Source of the DNA: Competibacter sp963695105
GTDB lineage: Bacteria; Pseudomonadota; Gammaproteobacteria; Competibacterales; Competibacteraceae
Reading direction: 5' to 3'
Assembly: GCA_963695105.1 (NCBI GenBank)
Contig: CAVOGC010000040.1
Span: 79,140-143,139 of the forward strand
DNA length: 64,000 nt
Shown here: positions 34,297 through 42,428 of the stretch, one piece after another
Position numbering within the stretch: position 1 is the stretch's first letter
Layout: each line of letters opens with the position of its first letter
Program-made: the position numbers and the translations under genes
Notes under the pieces: model-generated
The model's input: the letters and a program-made list of their open reading frames with translations, nothing else
Database searches by the model: none
What the model was told of the DNA's origin: nothing

Positions 34297-35085
34297 CTAT
34301 CGTCCGTTGGTGGTCCTCGCCCCTCTCCACCCCACAAGGGCAGCGGGGCGGCGTTGCTTCTCAGGACCAGCGTCGGCTTTGCCAGCGCCAATCCGCGCCT
34401 TCCGCCGCCAAGGCTGCCTGTCCAGCCGGAATCCAGCGGGAGGTTCAACACGCTCCATTCCCGGCTCGCCGCATCCCGCAGACTGACCCGACCGTCCGGC
34501 AACCCATCGTCCGGGAAGCAAACCTCCAGGTCTGCCCAGGCCGCTGGCCAAACCGCCGCCCAGCGCCTTGGCAATCGCTTCCTTACGGGTCCAGCAGCTA
34601 AAAAAGGCTTCCCGGAGCCGTTCCGCCGGCAGCGCCTGGAACGCCGCCCACTCGCGCGGCGTACAAACACGCTCGGCCACTGCCGCATCGCTCACCACTC
34701 GATCCAGGCACTCCAGATCCACGCCCACCTCCCGGTGAGCCACCGCATAAAGCGCCCGGCCACCGCTGTGCGCCAGATTAAAATACAGGCCGGCGCCGGC
34801 TTCCTCGCCCGCCAGCATCGGCTTGCCGCGCGGCCCGTGGGCGAAACGCAGCGCCACCGCGGGTCGATTCAGGTACGCACCCAGCAGTTCCCGCAACAGA
34901 CCGCGCCCGGCGATAAAATGATCCCGGTGCTCGGGAAAACGGAACCGCGCCGCTCGCTCCCGTTCGTCCGCCGCCAGCGCCGCCGCCAAATCCGCCAGCC
35001 GTTCTGGCGATGGTGTCAAATCCGCCTGCCAGACATGAATTTCGTCGGCGGCCAGCACCGGCGGCCGCAACGTTTTTTCGCTCAT
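34297..35085 (-). pseudogene. 4'-phosphopantetheinyl transferase (Sfp type), frameshifted
   Basis: It starts at the ATG at 35085. Residues up to about 185 match Sfp/AcpT-type PPTases, which load the phosphopantetheine arm on carrier proteins: FNLAHSGGRALYAVAHREVGVDLE with the Mg-binding acidic residues, and FFSCWTRKEAIAKALGGGL. After GGGLASGL the frame becomes nonsense. The next frame reads ADLEVCFPDDG and later REWSVLNLPLDSGWTGSL, which is the expected PPTase C terminus. One extra G near 34534-34538 (CTGGGCAGAC for CTGGCAGAC) explains this. It is either a real frameshift or a sequencing error. Confidence 0.75.
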
Positions 35086-35228
35086 GAGCGGGCGTTCATA
35101 ACCGAAACGCTCATGCGCGGGACGCGACGTTTCCCTACACTCTCGGCCGAGTCGGTTACGCCCGCGAGAGTCCCGCCCGCCCGCCGGCGGTTTGCTGGCC
35201 CCTTCGCCGTCCTCACTGGAGCACACGC

Positions 35229-35633
35229 ATGAACCACACCATCGAGATCAAGGTGCGAGGCTATCACCTCGACCTGTTCCGCCACGTCAACAACGCCCGT
35301 TACCTGGAATTTCTGGAGGAAGCCCGCTGGAGCCTGCTGGAAAGCCGGGGCAACCTGGATTTCCTGGAGCAGCGCGGTTACGCCTTCGCCGTGGTCAACA
35401 TCAACATCAACTACCGCCGCGCCGCCTTCATGGGAGAGATCCTGCAAATCGCCACCTCGATGAAGACCATCGGCGCCCGCAGTTGCGTGATGCACCAACT
35501 CGTTACCCTCAAGGGCGCCGACACCGTGGTCGCCGACGCCGATGTCACTTTCGTCATCGTCGATACCGGCACCGACAAGGCCGCGCCGCTGGAGGGTGAA
35601 CTGCGGGCGGCGATGGAACGGCTGGCGGTCTGA
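35229..35633 (+). CDS. fadM: Long-chain acyl-CoA thioesterase FadM-like
   Basis: 134 residues, a single hot-dog domain. It is closely similar to E. coli FadM/YbaW across its length: KVRGYHLDLFRHVNNARYLE, then LEEARW, then FAVVNININYRRAAF and a C-terminal LEGELRAAMERL. The active-site Asp lies in the HLDLFRHVNN segment. It hydrolyses long-chain acyl-CoA thioesters, in E. coli during oleate beta-oxidation. It is divergent from the PPTase gene with 143 bases between starts and converges on galE. Confidence 0.9.
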   Translation: MNHTIEIKVRGYHLDLFRHVNNARYLEFLEEARWSLLESRGNLDFLEQRGYAFAVVNININYRRAAFMGEILQIATSMKTIGARSCVMHQLVTLKGADTVVADADVTFVIVDTGTDKAAPLEGELRAAMERLAV

Positions 35634-35658
35634 AAGCAGAGGACTCCTGGATGGAGGC

Positions 35659-36633
35659 TCATCCTTCACGACCGCTTTCCCAGCGCCAGGCGTGGGCGGT
35701 GATGGTCGCCAGATCCGCGTAGCGCGGTTCCCATCCCAGTTCGGCCCGCGCCCGCCCGGAATCGGCCACCAGCCGCGCCGGATCGCCCGGCCGGCGTTCG
35801 CCGTACACCACCGGAATCTCGCGGCCGGTGACGGCGCGAGCCGTTTCAATCACTTCCCGCACCGAGAAGCCGTTGCCGTTGCCGAGGTTGAAAGCGGCGC
35901 TGCCGGCTCCATCCCACAATCGTTGCAGCGCCAGCAGATGCGCCTCGCACAGATCGGTGACGTGGATGTAGTCGCGGATGCAGGTACCGTCCGGCGTGTC
36001 GTAGTCGGCGCCGAACACGGTGATGTGCGGTCGGCGGCCGGTGGCGGCTTGCAGCACCAGCGGAATCAGATGGGTCTCCGGGTCGTGGCGTTCGCCCAGT
36101 TCGCCGTCGGGGTCGGCGCCGGCGGCATTGAAGTAACGCAGACAGACCGCCTTCAGCCCATAAGCCACGTCGTAATCCCGCAGCATCTGCTCGACCATCC
36201 ACTTGCCCCGCCCGTAGGGGTTGATGGGATTCTTGGGGTGATCCTCGTCGATGGGCGTTCGCAGCGGTTCGCCGAAAATCGCCGCCGTGGAGGAAAAAAT
36301 AAAATGGTTCACCCGATGCGAGACCATCGCATCCAGCAGATACTGGGTCTTGAACACGTTGTTCAGGTAGTACTTGGCCGGCTCGCGCACCGATTCGCCA
36401 ACCTGGATATGAGAGGCGAAATGCAGCACGCCGTCGAAGCGCGAGGTCTGGATCAACTCATCCAGCATGTCCCGCTCGCCCAGATCCCCCAGCACGAAGC
36501 GTCCACCCTTGACCGCGTCACGGTGGCCGGCGGACAGATTGTCCAACACCGTCACCTCGAATCCACGCTGGCAGAGCAACTTGACCATGTGGGAGCCGAT
36601 GTAACCCGCTCCGCCGACCACGAGCACGCGCAT
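35659..36633 (-). CDS. galE: UDP-glucose 4-epimerase
   Basis: 324 residues from the ATG at 36633. It is an extended SDR with VVGGAGYIGSHMVKLL at the N terminus, the SSTAAIFGEP segment carrying the catalytic Ser/Thr, and Tyr/Lys in NPYGRGKWMVEQ. FGADYDTPDGTCIRDYIHV is diagnostic for GalE. It interconverts UDP-glucose and UDP-galactose and supplies sugar for surface polysaccharides. It has an isolated promoter region upstream. Confidence 0.95.
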   Translation of the reverse strand: MRVLVVGGAGYIGSHMVKLLCQRGFEVTVLDNLSAGHRDAVKGGRFVLGDLGERDMLDELIQTSRFDGVLHFASHIQVGESVREPAKYYLNNVFKTQYLLDAMVSHRVNHFIFSSTAAIFGEPLRTPIDEDHPKNPINPYGRGKWMVEQMLRDYDVAYGLKAVCLRYFNAAGADPDGELGERHDPETHLIPLVLQAATGRRPHITVFGADYDTPDGTCIRDYIHVTDLCEAHLLALQRLWDGAGSAAFNLGNGNGFSVREVIETARAVTGREIPVVYGERRPGDPARLVADSGRARAELGWEPRYADLATITAHAWRWESGREG

Positions 36634-36881
36634 GGGGACCCTTCCTCGCTTTTCGGTGCTTCCACAGCACAAGTTGAAATAATTTCCCTGATCCCGACGC
36701 GGGTGACGGGAACCATCAACCGTCTGGTGATTCGGCCTCGGCACGAAACCGTGCGGCTAACGTGGGTCCAAAACATCCTGGCCCGACACAGCGGTTCGTT
36801 CGATCCGACGTTGCAAGCCGAGCTGGATCGGGCTCGTATCCGGCATTTTTTCGGCGGCAACGCCGGCTCGCCGCCGAGGGT

Positions 36882-37898
36882 TTAAGCGCTCCGTTCCCGG
36901 TGCAGGCGCAGCAAGCGCTCCATCAACTGTTCGATTTCGGCTTCCAGCGCGCTCTTCTCCTGTTCCGCCTGACGGTTGCGCGCCGCCAGCTTTTCTTCCG
37001 ACTGCTGGCGCTCCTGCTGGGCCTGTTTCAATTGTCGGTGCAATTCGCGCAGTTCGTGATCCGCCGGATCGGTCAAGCCGGACGACGGGATCTCGGCACT
37101 CGCCTTCATCGCCTGTTCCCGCGATACCCGGCACTCGGCCCGCAACCGCTCTATCTGCTCCTGCATCGCCCGGCGTTCCTCTTCCCAGGCAAGCCGCTCC
37201 CGGTTCAATTCCGCCGTCGCTTCGACCTTGAACTGTTCCATCAAGCGTTGGCTATCCGGCGGCTGGTCTTGGTCGGTGTGGCTGGCGCGCGCTTTCTGTA
37301 GCGACAGGTTGTCTTCCAGGGTATTCACCTCGATCTGAAAGGCCAAACGCTCGCGCTCCCACGCCTCTTGCTGCTGCTCCAACCGCTCGTCCAGCGTCGC
37401 CTTATCCTGCTGCAACATCCGCATGCGCTCTTCGAACTGACTGTTATGCAGCAGCAGGCTCTGCCGCTCCCGATCCCATTGTTCGCTGTCTCTCGCGAAG
37501 CGGTCCTGCAGCGCCGCCTGCTCCCGTTCGAGGCGCTCGATGGTCCCACGCAATTTGGCGGTGTCACGCAGGTCGGTTTTTTGCTGCTGGTCGCGGCCGG
37601 CTCTCTGATCGGCGCACTGCCGCTCCAGCGCGGCATAACGCTCGCGCTCCTGCTTCAGGTCATCTTCGAAGCGGCTCTGCTGCTGCTGTTGCGCCTGGCG
37701 AGCCTGATAGACCGCCATCCGCTCACCCTGCAAAGCGCTTTGCAGTTCGCTGTGTTTGGTCTGGCCATCGGCAAGCTCGGCCTGGATTTGCGCCAAATCC
37801 CGCCGCAAGATTCGGTAGGGCAACAAATAGATCGCCATGCCCCCCGCCACCAAACCGATAATCGCTCCAATGACCAGATACATCATGATGTCGGTCAT
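36882..37898 (-). CDS. Membrane-anchored coiled-coil protein
   Basis: 338 residues. One N-terminal membrane segment (about 5-27, MMYLVIGAIIGLVAGGMAIYL) is followed by about 300 residues of almost unbroken coiled coil, very rich in Gln, Glu and Arg. A short break lies near 205-215 (TDQDQPPDSQ). The single anchor and basic following residues suggest the coil is cytosolic. No family motif is recognised. It lies 70 bases downstream of the membrane-anchored receiver protein on the same strand, so the two may form a pair in one transcript. Confidence 0.65.
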   Translation of the reverse strand: MTDIMMYLVIGAIIGLVAGGMAIYLLPYRILRRDLAQIQAELADGQTKHSELQSALQGERMAVYQARQAQQQQQSRFEDDLKQERERYAALERQCADQRAGRDQQQKTDLRDTAKLRGTIERLEREQAALQDRFARDSEQWDRERQSLLLHNSQFEERMRMLQQDKATLDERLEQQQEAWERERLAFQIEVNTLEDNLSLQKARASHTDQDQPPDSQRLMEQFKVEATAELNRERLAWEEERRAMQEQIERLRAECRVSREQAMKASAEIPSSGLTDPADHELRELHRQLKQAQQERQQSEEKLAARNRQAEQEKSALEAEIEQLMERLLRLHRERSA

Positions 37899-37968
37899 AA
37901 CATGATTTGCTCGCTATGGTGTGCCTGGACGCGACCCAAGCCGGTTCCGGCGCGGGACACTCACCCTT

Positions 37969-39078
37969 TTAGCGCAGCACATAGGCCAGCACCGCCGCTC
38001 CAATGCCGGCCACCGCCGCCCATCCCGCCGCCCGATGAACGTACCGCCGCAGATCGCGCTGGGCGTCCGCCCACAATTGGCGGGTCGTTTGTTCGGCCGC
38101 CGCCGCCGCGGCGGTGGCTTGACCGGCGGCTGACTTGGCGGCCGCCTCAGCCGCGGCCGTGGTTGCCTGCGCCGCCACATCTCGCGCCGCCCTGACCGCG
38201 GCTTCGCGGGCATCCGCGCCGGCTTTTTGCGCGGCTTCGGTAAACCGCTGGCTCAGTTGCCGCACCAACCGGCCAGACAGATCGTGCAATTGATGCTGGC
38301 ATACCTGGCCCGCCATCTCCCGCACCAGTTCTTCAAGATCGGCCCGCGCTTCGCGCCGGTAGGTCTCCAACCGCTCCTCCATCAACGGCAGCATCTGTGC
38401 CCGCAGCGCGGCTTCACTCGGTTGGACTTCGCGCGGTTCCGGCGGCCGCCATGCCGCCAGTTGTTCCGCGCAAATACGGGTTGCGACCCGGCTACACGTT
38501 TCCTGCTGACTGGCTTCCACGTCCCGCCGCAGTTTGGCGACCACATCGTTGATCAGCGGCAGCACCTGCGTCTCGATCGACTCGTAGAAAACCTGTTCGG
38601 CTTTTTCGAGGGCGATCGCGCTGACCCAGTTGGCCGTCACGCCTTCGGTGGCCGGCGCCGCCGTAACCGGCTCCGGCGGGCTGGGCGGGGGAGCGTGGGC
38701 GGCATCGAACAGTGCGTTCAACTGTTCGAGAATCGCGCCGAGGGTCTCGGGTACCGCCGGCTTGCTCAGCACACCGACGGCGCCGGCTGCCCGGGCTTCA
38801 TCCTGATAGGAGGGTTCATCCTTGGAGGTATACATCGCCACCGGAATTGAGACGGTGGCGGGGCTGTTTTTGATCTGCCGCACGACCGTCAGGCCATCCA
38901 TGCCGGGCATGGTATGGTCCATGAAGATCGCATCCGGCTGCTGGTCACGCAGATAGTTCAGCGCCTCTTCCGCCGATTCCACGGTGTCCACGGTCATGCC
39001 GAAGCCCTGCAACATCTTGCGCAGCATCAGCCGCGCCGACTTGGAGTCATCTACAACAAGGACATGTCGGACTGGCAT
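37969..39078 (-). CDS. Receiver-domain protein with C-terminal membrane anchor
   Basis: 369 residues. An N-terminal CheY-like receiver (about 1-125) has Asp10/Asp11, phosphoacceptor Asp54 in IFMDHTMPGMDG and Lys in GVLSKPAVPETL. The remainder has no DNA-binding or enzymatic output domain. It contains an acidic-helical region, then an extended Ala-rich coil (about 280-345), and ends in one membrane segment (about 348-368, GWAAVAGIGAAVLAYVL). A response regulator tethered by its C terminus is uncommon. It is likely a phosphorylation-dependent protein-interaction module at the membrane, perhaps with the neighbouring coiled-coil protein. No kinase is adjacent. Confidence 0.8.
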   Translation of the reverse strand: MPVRHVLVVDDSKSARLMLRKMLQGFGMTVDTVESAEEALNYLRDQQPDAIFMDHTMPGMDGLTVVRQIKNSPATVSIPVAMYTSKDEPSYQDEARAAGAVGVLSKPAVPETLGAILEQLNALFDAAHAPPPSPPEPVTAAPATEGVTANWVSAIALEKAEQVFYESIETQVLPLINDVVAKLRRDVEASQQETCSRVATRICAEQLAAWRPPEPREVQPSEAALRAQMLPLMEERLETYRREARADLEELVREMAGQVCQHQLHDLSGRLVRQLSQRFTEAAQKAGADAREAAVRAARDVAAQATTAAAEAAAKSAAGQATAAAAAAEQTTRQLWADAQRDLRRYVHRAAGWAAVAGIGAAVLAYVLR

Positions 39079-39793
39079 AGACCCTCCTGGTTTTTGCGCA
39101 CAGATTAACAGGATTCCCTTAAGTTAAGAACGATTCTAGCCGAACTGGCAACGCTCGGACGGGGCGCGGACAAGTGCCTTGCAATGGTGGTAATCCATGA
39201 CGATGACGCATTAAATCGTAAGCACCGCGAAGGGCGGCATGACCGGCGCCACCCTCTCGACCATCACCAGGCGTTGAACCCCGCTCAGTGCCGGCAACAC
39301 AAATGTGTGCAGTGTAAGTACACGGCGACGCTTAGCCAAACAGCACCAGTGGATAGGGCAGCCTTTTTTCCCGCATACCCAGCTTGGGTTTGGGCATCAT
39401 GATGAAATCGGCAAGCAATAAAAATGCCGGGTCCGCGAAAAATGGCCAGTGCGCCAGTACCAGACCCGCGGCGGCGTCTTGACCACGCCGAATACAATGG
39501 CGCGCGGGCCAAGTTCGCCACTCGCCAGCCCGAGGATCGAACCGGCCACGCTGGCGCGGGCGACCGCCGCCAGCCGTCGCAAAAATGTCCATTCCTGACC
39601 CATACCGACCACTTTGCACCACTGGATGCCCAGCGGAATCGCCATGATGGCGCTGCCGGCACGAACGGGAATGGGTTGATCGGAGTCATAATATTGCGAT
39701 TTTAATGCCTGATTGTTTGTGCCCTTATCAACTATGCCCTTGCCGGCATGAATAGGTTTTTTGCACCTCCAACGTGTCGGGAGAAATCATTCA
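39079..39793. other. Long intergenic region with a possible decayed membrane gene
   Basis: 715 bases between the divergent receiver and copA genes without an intact gene. On the minus strand from about 39645 to 39332, one frame starts MAIPLGIQWCKVVG and continues with GSILGLASGELGPRA. Another frame then continues with hydrophobic FFADPAFLLLADFIMM. Joined by a frameshift near 39450, they would give a small membrane protein of about 100 residues. This could be a decayed gene or chance. The copA promoter must lie in the AT-rich part near 39690-39790; no clear operator was found. Confidence 0.35.
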
Positions 39794-42040
39794 ATGACAC
39801 CCGGATCGCCCGTTCAACCCCTGCGGCTGGCCATCACCGGCATGAGTTGCGCCGGCTGCGTCGCCGCCGTGGAAACCGCCCTGCGCGGGGTGCCCGGCGT
39901 AGCCGAGGCCAACGTCAATTTCGCCGAGCGCACCGCCCAGGTCAGCGGCGATGCGACCCTGCCCACGCTGTTTCGAGCGGTCCAGGCGGCTGGTTATGAC
40001 GCCTCGGAGCTACGCGACGCCGCCGCCGAGGCCAAGCGGGACGCCACCGAACAGACCCATTACCGGCGGCTGATCCGCAACACCGTCGTCGCCGGCGCCC
40101 TGGCCGCGCCCTTGATGCTGGCCGAGATGGCTGGCTGGCTGCCGGTGCTGGCCAGTCCCGCCGGTCGGTGGTTCTGGATCGCGGTCGGCCTGCTGACCCT
40201 GGCGGCGATGGTGTACAGCGGCGGCCACTTCTTCAGTGGCGCCTGGCGCCAGTTCCGCCATCACAACGCCAACATGGACACCCTGATCGCGCTGGGCACC
40301 GGCGCCGCCTGGCTATATTCGATGCTGGTGGCGCTGTTTCCGGCCGGCGTGCCCAGCCTGGCCCAGCACGCCTATTTCGAGGCGGCGGTCACCATCATCG
40401 CCCTGATCAACCTCGGTTCCGCGCTGGAGAGCCGGGCACGCGGCAAAGCCTCGACCGCCATCCAGCGCCTGCTCGGCCTGCGGCCGAAAACCGCCCGGCT
40501 GGTCGAAGACAATCAAGAGCGGGATGTTCCGATCGAAACCCTGCGGATCGACGCCCTGATTCGGGTGCGACCGGGCGAAAAAGTCCCGGTGGACGGTGAA
40601 GTCAGCGACGGCCACTCGACGGTGGACGAGTCGATGCTGACCGGCGAACCGCTGCCGGTGGTCAAACAGGCCGGCGATGCCGTGACCGGCGGCACCGTGA
40701 ACCAGACTGGCGCCTTCGTATTCCGCGCCACCCGGGTCGGCGAGGACACGGTGCTGGCCCACATCGTCGCCAGCGTGCGGCAGGCACAAAACAGCAAGCC
40801 ACCGATCGGCCGGCTGGCCGACCGGGTCGCCGCCGTGTTCGTCCCCTCGGTCCTGATCGTAGCCATCCTGACCGCGCTGGCCTGGTTCAATTTCGGCCCC
40901 GAACCCCGGGCCAGCTATATATTGGTCACCAGCCTGACCGTGCTGATCATCGCCTGCCCCTGCGCGCTGGGGCTGGCCACGCCGATCTCGATCATGGTCG
41001 GGGTCGGCAAGGCCGCCGAGCACGGCATCCTGATCCGCGACGGCGAGGCCTTGCAGCGGGTCGGCCAGATCACCACCGTGGTGTTGGACAAGACCGGCAC
41101 CGTCACCGCCGGACAGCCGACGGTCACCGCCGTGACCGCCCTGCCCGGCTTCCAGGAGGACGAGATCTTCGCCTTGGCTGCCGGCCTGGAAGCCGGCTCC
41201 GAACATCCGCTGGCCCAGGCGATTCTGACCGCCGCCCGCGAACGCGGGTTGAGCCTTCCGCCGCTGGAGCGGTTCGAAGCCATCGCCGGCCACGGCGCCA
41301 GCGGCCGGGTGAACGGTCGGGTGTTGCTGGCCGGCAACCGCCGCTTGCTGGAAACGCACGGCATCGATACCGCCCCGCTCCAGGCCGAAGCCGAACGACT
41401 GGCCGCCCAGGGACAGACGCTGGTGTTCGTCGCCGCCGACGGCCGGGCAGCCGGCATCGTCGCCGTGGCCGACCCCATCAAACCGGACTCCGTCGCCGCC
41501 GTCCGCCGTCTGCGGGAACTGGGTCTGAAAGTGGTGCTCCTGACCGGCGATCACGCCGCCACCGCCCGCGCCATCGCCACGCAGGCCGGCATCGAGGAAA
41601 TCCACGCCGAGGTGCCGCCAACCGGTAAGGCCGACGTCATCGCCGGCTTGCAGGCCCGCGGCGAGGTGGTCGGCATGGCCGGCGACGGCATCAACGACGC
41701 CCCGGCCCTGGCGCGGGCCGATGTCGGGCTGGCCATGGGCGCCGGCGCCGACATCGCCATTGAAAGCGCCGGCATCACCCTGGTGCGTGGCTCCCTGCAC
41801 GGCATCGCCGACGCCGTCGCCCTCTCCCGCGCCACCGTAACCAACATCAGGCAAAATCTGTTCGGCGCTTTCCTTTACAATACCTTGGGAATTCCGCTCG
41901 CGGCGGGCGCGCTCTACCCCGCGACCGGATTGTTGCTCAACCCGATGCTGGCCGGCGCGGCCATGGCGTTGTCGTCTTTCACCGTCGTCAGCAACGCCAA
42001 CCGGTTGCGCGGTTTCCAGCCGCGAGGCAAACCGACATGA
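39794..42040 (+). CDS. copA: Copper-type P1B ATPase
   Basis: 748 residues from the ATG at 39794. It has one N-terminal heavy-metal-associated domain (GMSCAGC, Cys19 and Cys22), membrane helices, the actuator motif TGEPLPV, the transmembrane metal site CPC (Cys388, Cys390), DKTGT with phosphorylated Asp432, SEHPLAQAI with the HP motif, and GDGINDAPAL. The last helices contain the YN (LYNTLGIPLA) and MALSS metal-site residues of Cu+ pumps. It exports Cu+ from the cytosol. The stop overlaps the start of a 26-codon gene (ATGA). This is the first gene of an apparent operon running into a two-component system. Confidence 0.95.
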   Translation: MTPGSPVQPLRLAITGMSCAGCVAAVETALRGVPGVAEANVNFAERTAQVSGDATLPTLFRAVQAAGYDASELRDAAAEAKRDATEQTHYRRLIRNTVVAGALAAPLMLAEMAGWLPVLASPAGRWFWIAVGLLTLAAMVYSGGHFFSGAWRQFRHHNANMDTLIALGTGAAWLYSMLVALFPAGVPSLAQHAYFEAAVTIIALINLGSALESRARGKASTAIQRLLGLRPKTARLVEDNQERDVPIETLRIDALIRVRPGEKVPVDGEVSDGHSTVDESMLTGEPLPVVKQAGDAVTGGTVNQTGAFVFRATRVGEDTVLAHIVASVRQAQNSKPPIGRLADRVAAVFVPSVLIVAILTALAWFNFGPEPRASYILVTSLTVLIIACPCALGLATPISIMVGVGKAAEHGILIRDGEALQRVGQITTVVLDKTGTVTAGQPTVTAVTALPGFQEDEIFALAAGLEAGSEHPLAQAILTAARERGLSLPPLERFEAIAGHGASGRVNGRVLLAGNRRLLETHGIDTAPLQAEAERLAAQGQTLVFVAADGRAAGIVAVADPIKPDSVAAVRRLRELGLKVVLLTGDHAATARAIATQAGIEEIHAEVPPTGKADVIAGLQARGEVVGMAGDGINDAPALARADVGLAMGAGADIAIESAGITLVRGSLHGIADAVALSRATVTNIRQNLFGAFLYNTLGIPLAAGALYPATGLLLNPMLAGAAMALSSFTVVSNANRLRGFQPRGKPT

Positions 42041-42117
42041 TCTCACTCGCTGTCAATCTGGCCGGACTGGGGCTGATCGCCTTCATCGTCTGGTGGTTCT
42101 GGCTCGCTCGCCCATGA
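42037..42117 (+). CDS. 26-residue single-pass membrane microprotein
   Basis: A short frame overlaps the copA stop (ATGA at 42037-42040) and the next start (ATGA at 42114-42117). It encodes MISLAVNLAGLGLI followed by AFIVWWFWLARP: one hydrophobic helix with a Trp-rich end and a terminal Arg-Pro. Overlap at both ends and a full membrane span make it a credible translated gene. By analogy with CcoS or other small partners of P-type ATPases it could stabilise CopA, but no homology is claimed. Confidence 0.6.
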   Translation: MISLAVNLAGLGLIAFIVWWFWLARP

Positions 42118-42428
42118 AGCTGCCGCCGCTTGCCAAACCGTCCTGGCTAAGCCGGCTGGGGCTGGCCGCGACCTCGGTGCTGGCCGTGGTGGTCGGCTTC
42201 GCCGTCGCCTCGATGCTGTTCGCCGTTCTGCTGGTGGCGGGGCTGGCGGCCGGCGGCTGGCTGTGGTGGCGACTCCGCCGCCTGGCCCGCCAAACGCAAC
42301 GGGCCGCGCCTGATTGCATCGACGGGGAATACACGGTGGAACCGGAACGGCCTCTGCTGGAGGACCCCCGGACCACGCCGACCGAGGCCGCGCAACGATC
42401 CGCCGCCGCTCCGCGCTCCGCGCCGTGA
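42114..42428 (+). CDS. Small membrane protein of copA operon
   Basis: 104 residues from the ATG at 42114, overlapping the microprotein stop. A basic start is followed by a long hydrophobic region (about 18-52) that can form two close membrane segments and ends in WLWWRLRRLARQ. The C-terminal 50 residues are polar, with IDGEYTV and a Pro/Ala/Glu-rich tail. No family was recognised. The stop overlaps the GTG start of the following kinase, so it is translationally coupled in the operon. Confidence 0.65.
   Translation: MKLPPLAKPSWLSRLGLAATSVLAVVVGFAVASMLFAVLLVAGLAAGGWLWWRLRRLARQTQRAAPDCIDGEYTVEPERPLLEDPRTTPTEAAQRSAAAPRSAP

Noticed and set aside
35542..36885. 447-codon plus-strand frame over galE
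   Set aside because: Antisense to galE with its conserved SDR motifs, so it is not a gene.
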